A stretch of 64,000 nt of DNA from an uncultured Eubacteriales bacterium (GTDB lineage Bacteria; Bacillota; Clostridia; Oscillospirales; Oscillospiraceae). The translations under genes and the position numbers were made by a program. Positions 60,585 to 64,000 of this stretch are shown here, one piece after another (positions within the stretch are counted from its first letter, which is position 1; every line of letters begins with the position of its first letter). The notes beneath the pieces are model-generated. The model had not been told where the DNA came from and searched no databases. It saw only the letters and a program-made list of their open reading frames with translations. The stretch lies in contig CABSBF010000003.1 in the NCBI GenBank assembly GCA_902475855.1, positions 1 to 64,000 on the forward strand, given 5' to 3'.

Positions 60585-62347
60585 ATGAACGAAAGATGGT
60601 CTTTGGACGCGCTTTACACCGGCTTTGACAGCCCGGAGTTTCAGTCCGACCGAAAAAGCTGGACGAGCTCTGCGCCCGTTATCAGGAGCTGACCGGACAT
60701 TACGGAGAAGGCTCCCCCGCTGCCGAGATCCGCGCAACGCTGGAGCAGGAGGAGGCGCTTACCGAGCTTTTTGAGCGCATGGTGATTTATGCCAGCCTGC
60801 GCCAGTCCGCAGATACGAGAGATGCCGAAAGCGCCTCCGTTTCCGGCCGTCTGATGAACAAGCTGGCCTCCATCGCCGGCGCACAAACCGCCTTCCGGCA
60901 GTTTGTGGCAAAGCAGGAGAATTTGGACGCTCTGATCGACTCCGATCCTCTCCTGCGCGATTATCGCTATCTTCTGACCAATATCAAAAAAGACAGCCGT
61001 TACCTTCTGAGCCAGCGCGAGGAGGAGATCATGACACGCATGAATCTCTCCGGTGCAAGCGCATGGGAGGAGCTTCAGTCGTATTTGACCTCCTCGGTGC
61101 AGGTAGACTTCCGCGGCGGTACGACGACGCTTTCAGCTATTCGCAACCTGGCATATGACCCTGACCCTGCGACCCGCAAGGAAGCCTATGAAGCCGAGCT
61201 CGCCTGCTATCCGAAAATCGCGGATTCTGTGGCCTACTCTCTCAACTCCATCAAGCTGCAAATGCTCACGGATTGCCGTCTGCGCGGCTATGAATCCCCC
61301 TTGCAGCGTGCGCTCTACAATGCACGGATGCAGCGCAAGACGCTTGATGCCATGTTCTCCGCCATTGACAAATATCTTCCCAAATTCTGGGCCTATCTGC
61401 GCGGCAAAGCCAAGGCGCTGGGCCACGAAAACGGGATGCCGTGGTATGATATGTTCGCACCCATGGGCGAAAGCGACAAAAAATATACGCTGGAAGACGC
61501 CCGCGATGTCATCCTCAAGCTTTTCGGCAGCTTTGACGAAGAACTCCGCTCCATGGGGCAGGAGGCCTTTGATCACTCCTGGATCGACTTCTATCCGCGT
61601 GAGGGCAAGGTCGGCGGTGCGTTCTGCTGCGGCATCCAGCCTATCCGTCAAAGCCGCATTCTGACGAACTTCGACGGAACTTATTCCGATATTGTCACTC
61701 TGGCGCACGAACTTGGGCATGCCTTCCACAACGTCAACCTTTATGACCACCGTCCGCTGAACAAGGAATACTCCATGCCCGTCGCGGAAACAGCCTCTAC
61801 CTTCAACGAAAACATCGTCAACAACGCCGCCTATGCCGCAGCGCAGACTGACGGTGAGCGGCTGGCAATTCTGGAATCCCAGCTCATGGATGCCTGCCAG
61901 ATCATCTGCGACATTTACAGCCGTTATCTGTTTGAAACGGCAGTGTTTGAGCACCGCGAGGAGGAGTTCCTGCCCGCCGACCGTCTGTGCGAGATGATGC
62001 TTGACGCACAGAAAAAAGCCTATGGCGACGGTCTGGATCACAGTGTGCTGCACCCGTATATGTGGCTGTGCAAGAGCCACTACTATTCCGGCTCTCTGAG
62101 CTTCTACAACTTCCCCTATGCCTTCGGCGGCCTGTTTGCCCGCGGTCTGTATGCCAAGTACCGCGAGGAGGGTGCGGCCTTTGTGCCGAAATACAAGGCA
62201 CTGCTGCATGCCACACCGGTCATGAGCGCAGAGGATGCCGCCGCCATCGCCGGTATTGACCTGACAGACCGTGCATTCTGGGAAAGCAGCCTTGCTTCCA
62301 TCGCAAAGGATATTGACGAATTCCTGCGTCTGGCAGAGAAACAGTAA
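60585..62347 (+). pseudogene. pepF: Oligoendopeptidase F (M3 family), frameshift in an A-run near the 5' end
   Basis: An AAAGGAG site and ATG 60585 begin MNERWSLDALYTGFDSPEFQ, a typical PepF start, but the frame closes after 35 codons. The rest (KKLDELCARYQELTG and on, about 560 residues) is in a second frame to 62347 and includes the Zn site LAHELGHAFHNVNL and ETASTFNENIV. The break is at a run of five A (60653-60657), where six would restore RKKLDEL. A homopolymer error or slippage-type mutation is likely; if real, only an internal start could make the enzyme. Confidence 0.88.
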
Positions 62348-62352
62348 TCGCA

Positions 62353-62393
62353 AGCAGCCCCGTTTCGCAGTTGCGAAACGGGGCTGCTGTTTT
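62353..62393 (+). terminator. Strong hairpin terminator after pepF
   Basis: 17-base perfect arms (62353-62369 and 62372-62388) followed by GTTTTTAG. It also faces the convergent degV gene. Confidence 0.9.
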
Positions 62394-62414
62394 TAGTATT
62401 TATGAATATGGGGA

Positions 62415-63302
62415 TCAATGCGAACGCACATCGCTGTCACCGAGGAAGAACAGCGCAACAGTACCGGGGCCGACATGCGCGCCGGTCACCGGCTCATAGC
62501 ACACGGTCAGAATCTCCTTTGGCGGCTTGCTCTCGCGCAGCATGGCTGCAAGCTGTGCCGCACCTTCCGGATTGTCCGCATGGGCAATGCCGACCACCTG
62601 CTGCTCCGGATTGCGCACCAGCGCATTGTATCTCTCGGCCAGCGCCCGGAGCGCGCGCGCACTGCCGCGCACCTTGTCGATGGTGACGATTTTTCCCAGC
62701 TCATCTCCCTTGAGAATCGGCTTGATGTGCAGCACCGTGCCAAGAATTCTCGCCGCATTGGAAAGGCGGCCGGTTCTTTGCAGATGAAGCAGACTGTCCA
62801 CCGTAAAAACCTGACAGATATGGTCGCACAGTTCCGTGATCGCCTCATGGCACTCATCAATGCTCTTTCCCTGCCGGCGCAGCTCAATTGCCCGCAGGAC
62901 GGGGATGCCCTCTCCCAGAGAGGCCGCTCTCGTGTCGATCATATAGAACTTTCGGTCGGGGTAAGCCTCCTCCAGCATTCCCTTTGCTATGATGGAGGAA
63001 TGATAAGAGCCGCTGATTCCGGAGGACATTCCGATGTACAGCACATCCACGCCTTGCTCTGCATAGGGAGCGATCGCGTCATAATAGGTCTGCGGCGCAA
63101 TCTGCGAGGTGTTATAGAGTGTACCGGCGCGGATGCCGTCATAGTATGCCTTGCCGTCGAAGCTGTCTATGTCCATGCAGTGCATCAGGCGGCTGGCATC
63201 CTCTTTGGGATAAAAGGAAAAAGGAACCTGCGACACATCCGCCTCGTTCAGAATGTGCAGAGGGAGATTGCTGGAAGTATCGGTAAGTATTTTGAAGCTC
63301 AT
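62415..63302 (-). CDS. DegV-family fatty-acid-binding protein
   Basis: 295 residues. Typical DegV blocks: FKILTDTSSNLPLHILNEAD, LYNTSQIAPQTYYDAI, IGMSSGISGSYHSSIIA, FMIDTRAAS-like YMIDTRAASLGEG, and LLHLQRTGRLSNAARILG. These proteins bind fatty acids and may serve a fatty-acid kinase. I chose ATG 63302, since GGAG lies 9 bases upstream; the Met at 63317 has no ribosome site. Confidence 0.94.
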   Translation of the reverse strand: MSFKILTDTSSNLPLHILNEADVSQVPFSFYPKEDASRLMHCMDIDSFDGKAYYDGIRAGTLYNTSQIAPQTYYDAIAPYAEQGVDVLYIGMSSGISGSYHSSIIAKGMLEEAYPDRKFYMIDTRAASLGEGIPVLRAIELRRQGKSIDECHEAITELCDHICQVFTVDSLLHLQRTGRLSNAARILGTVLHIKPILKGDELGKIVTIDKVRGSARALRALAERYNALVRNPEQQVVGIAHADNPEGAAQLAAMLRESKPPKEILTVCYEPVTGAHVGPGTVALFFLGDSDVRSH

Positions 63303-63340
63303 TGGTCTGTTCTCCATTGTATTTTTTTGAAAACCGACCA

Positions 63341-63360
63341 GCTCTGCCGAGCGGCAGAGC
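63341..63360 (-). terminator. Hairpin between the structured RNA and degV
   Basis: GCTCTGCCG (63341-63349) and its complement (63352-63360) form a compact stem. On the minus strand it is followed by a short TTTT seven bases on, so it could terminate an RNA from the spoIVA side. Confidence 0.45.
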
Positions 63361-63379
63361 CAGTGCTTCTATCATATGA

Positions 63380-63535
63380 TCTTTGGTGTCAAAAGTCACA
63401 CCACTTCCGGGAGTTTCCTCTCTACAACTGCGGGAATGCGACTCTACCGGCAGTAGAGCCCTTGCGGTGCAAGGCTTTGCAGGGATGCGGCCGTCTATAC
63501 TGAGCGGTCATGTCCTCAGTGTGCGGACGGCGCCA
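63380..63535 (-). ncRNA. Candidate structured non-coding RNA
   Basis: The 236-base spoIVA-degV gap holds a dense set of stems. GCCGTC/GACGGC (63490-63495, 63526-63531) encloses ACTGAG/CTCAGT (63499-63504, 63515-63520). Other stems are CCTTGC/GCAAGG (63460-63474), CTCTAC/GTAGAG (63442-63458), GGTGT/ACACC (63385-63402), and GAG-GAAA-CTC on the minus strand (63411-63420), a GNRA-type tetraloop that favours the minus orientation. A second CTCTAC (63420-63425) could compete for the same GTAGAG. CGCATCCCTGCA and CGCATTCCCGCA (minus strand) recur. The degree of structure recalls large clostridial RNAs such as raiA, but I cannot verify that. Confidence 0.45.
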
Positions 63536-63538
63536 GTT

Positions 63539-64000
63539 TTACAAAAGCAGGCAGATCAGGCCGTTGGCTCCCTCGTTGATGATCTTTGTCAGCGCATTCT
63601 TGAGCTTGTAGCGCGCATCCTCCGGCATACGCTTGAGCTTCGAATTCAGTCCTTCGTTGACCAGCTCGAACACAGACTTTCCGAAAATGTTGCTCTCCCA
63701 GAGCTTCTCTGTGTTTCCCTCATATTCTCCCAGCAGATACCTGACCAGTTCCTCGGACTGCTGCTCGTCGCCAACCATAGGGCTGATCTCTGTCTTGATG
63801 TCGGCGCGCATCAGATGGATGGACGGCGCGCTCGCGCGCAGCTTGACACCGTAAGCGCTGCCCTTGCGGACGATCTCCGGTACCTCCATGTGCATCTCCT
63901 CCGCCGTTGGCATGACGATCCCGTAGCCGGTGGCACGAACCTCCTCCAGTGCGGCGGAAATTTTGTCATACTGCTTTTTCATTTCTGCCAGCGCGGTCAG
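63539..64000 (-). CDS. spoIVA: Stage IV sporulation protein A, C-terminal part (runs off the window)
   Basis: The frame is open to the window's right edge, so only the last 150 or so residues are seen. Its sequence GIVMPTAEEMHMEVPEIVRK, VKLRASAPSIHLMRADIKTE, then LLGEYEGNTEKLWESNIFGK and the terminal GANGLICLLL match the C-terminus of SpoIVA, the ATPase that polymerises as the base layer of the spore coat. An internal ATG at 63982 is not the start. This fixes the organism as a spore former or recent descendant. Confidence 0.93.
   Translation of the reverse strand: MTALAEMKKQYDKISAALEEVRATGYGIVMPTAEEMHMEVPEIVRKGSAYGVKLRASAPSIHLMRADIKTEISPMVGDEQQSEELVRYLLGEYEGNTEKLWESNIFGKSVFELVNEGLNSKLKRMPEDARYKLKNALTKIINEGANGLICLLL

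Overview
The window looks like a chromosomal segment from a GC-rich, endospore-forming Clostridia species (Bacillota, Oscillospiraceae-like). Pointers are the C-terminus of SpoIVA at the right edge, a SpoIID/peptidoglycan-binding spore-type cluster, S-layer-homology and sortase-type surface proteins, TagO/WecB wall-polymer genes, DegV, and a very compact gene layout with many ATGA overlaps. No tRNA, rRNA, CRISPR array, insertion sequence or prophage was recognised. Genus cannot be fixed from the sequence alone.

Left part (0-31.4 kb): housekeeping and envelope. A heterodimeric ABC exporter (272-3750) is followed on the minus strand by a run with guanine deaminase, CCA-adding enzyme, an ArsC/Spx-like protein and TruA. 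Next come a secreted SLH-anchored lysozyme-like protein, an alpha/beta hydrolase, CoaX, a YfcE-type phosphodiesterase, three small conserved-looking unknowns, the TagO/WecB pair, TrpS, a spore-wall-like peptidoglycan-binding cluster, a UbiA-type polyprenyl transferase with two polytopic GT-C-like membrane proteins, a YibE/F protein, and a 2227-residue sortase-anchored surface protein carrying a PHP metallo-hydrolase domain.

Middle part (31.4-51.7 kb): a large carbohydrate import and catabolism island. A good sigma-A promoter (31671-31699) precedes ten co-directional genes. They encode two complete solute-binding-protein/permease sets, an NHL-type propeller protein, a Yip1 protein, a DUF5696-like lipoprotein and a DUF4867-like cupin. 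A terminator, a minimal AraC regulator and an operator-rich divergent region follow. A second operon encodes a fucose/arabinose-isomerase-fold enzyme, a PfkB sugar kinase, a ribulose-phosphate-3-epimerase-like barrel, a 6-phospho-3-hexuloisomerase-like SIS protein, a DUF4432 mutarotase-like protein and a D-lyxose isomerase. Together these suggest uptake of an uncommon sugar or oligosaccharide and its conversion through a phosphorylated ketose to a central hexose phosphate. The substrate is not evident and no classical glycoside hydrolase was recognised, so this is the best candidate for an undescribed system here.

Right part (51.7-64 kb): TetR regulator, lipoprotein cyclophilin, MnmA, a DUF2156/GNAT acyltransferase-like pair, a second sortase-type surface protein, an HD-domain protein, a second MnmA with a frameshift, an LPG-synthase-type membrane protein, a PepF oligopeptidase with a frameshift in an A-run, DegV, a strongly structured non-coding segment (candidate ncRNA), and the SpoIVA C-terminus. 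The two disrupted genes lie within 1.5 kb of each other, so local sequence error is a serious alternative to real pseudogenisation.
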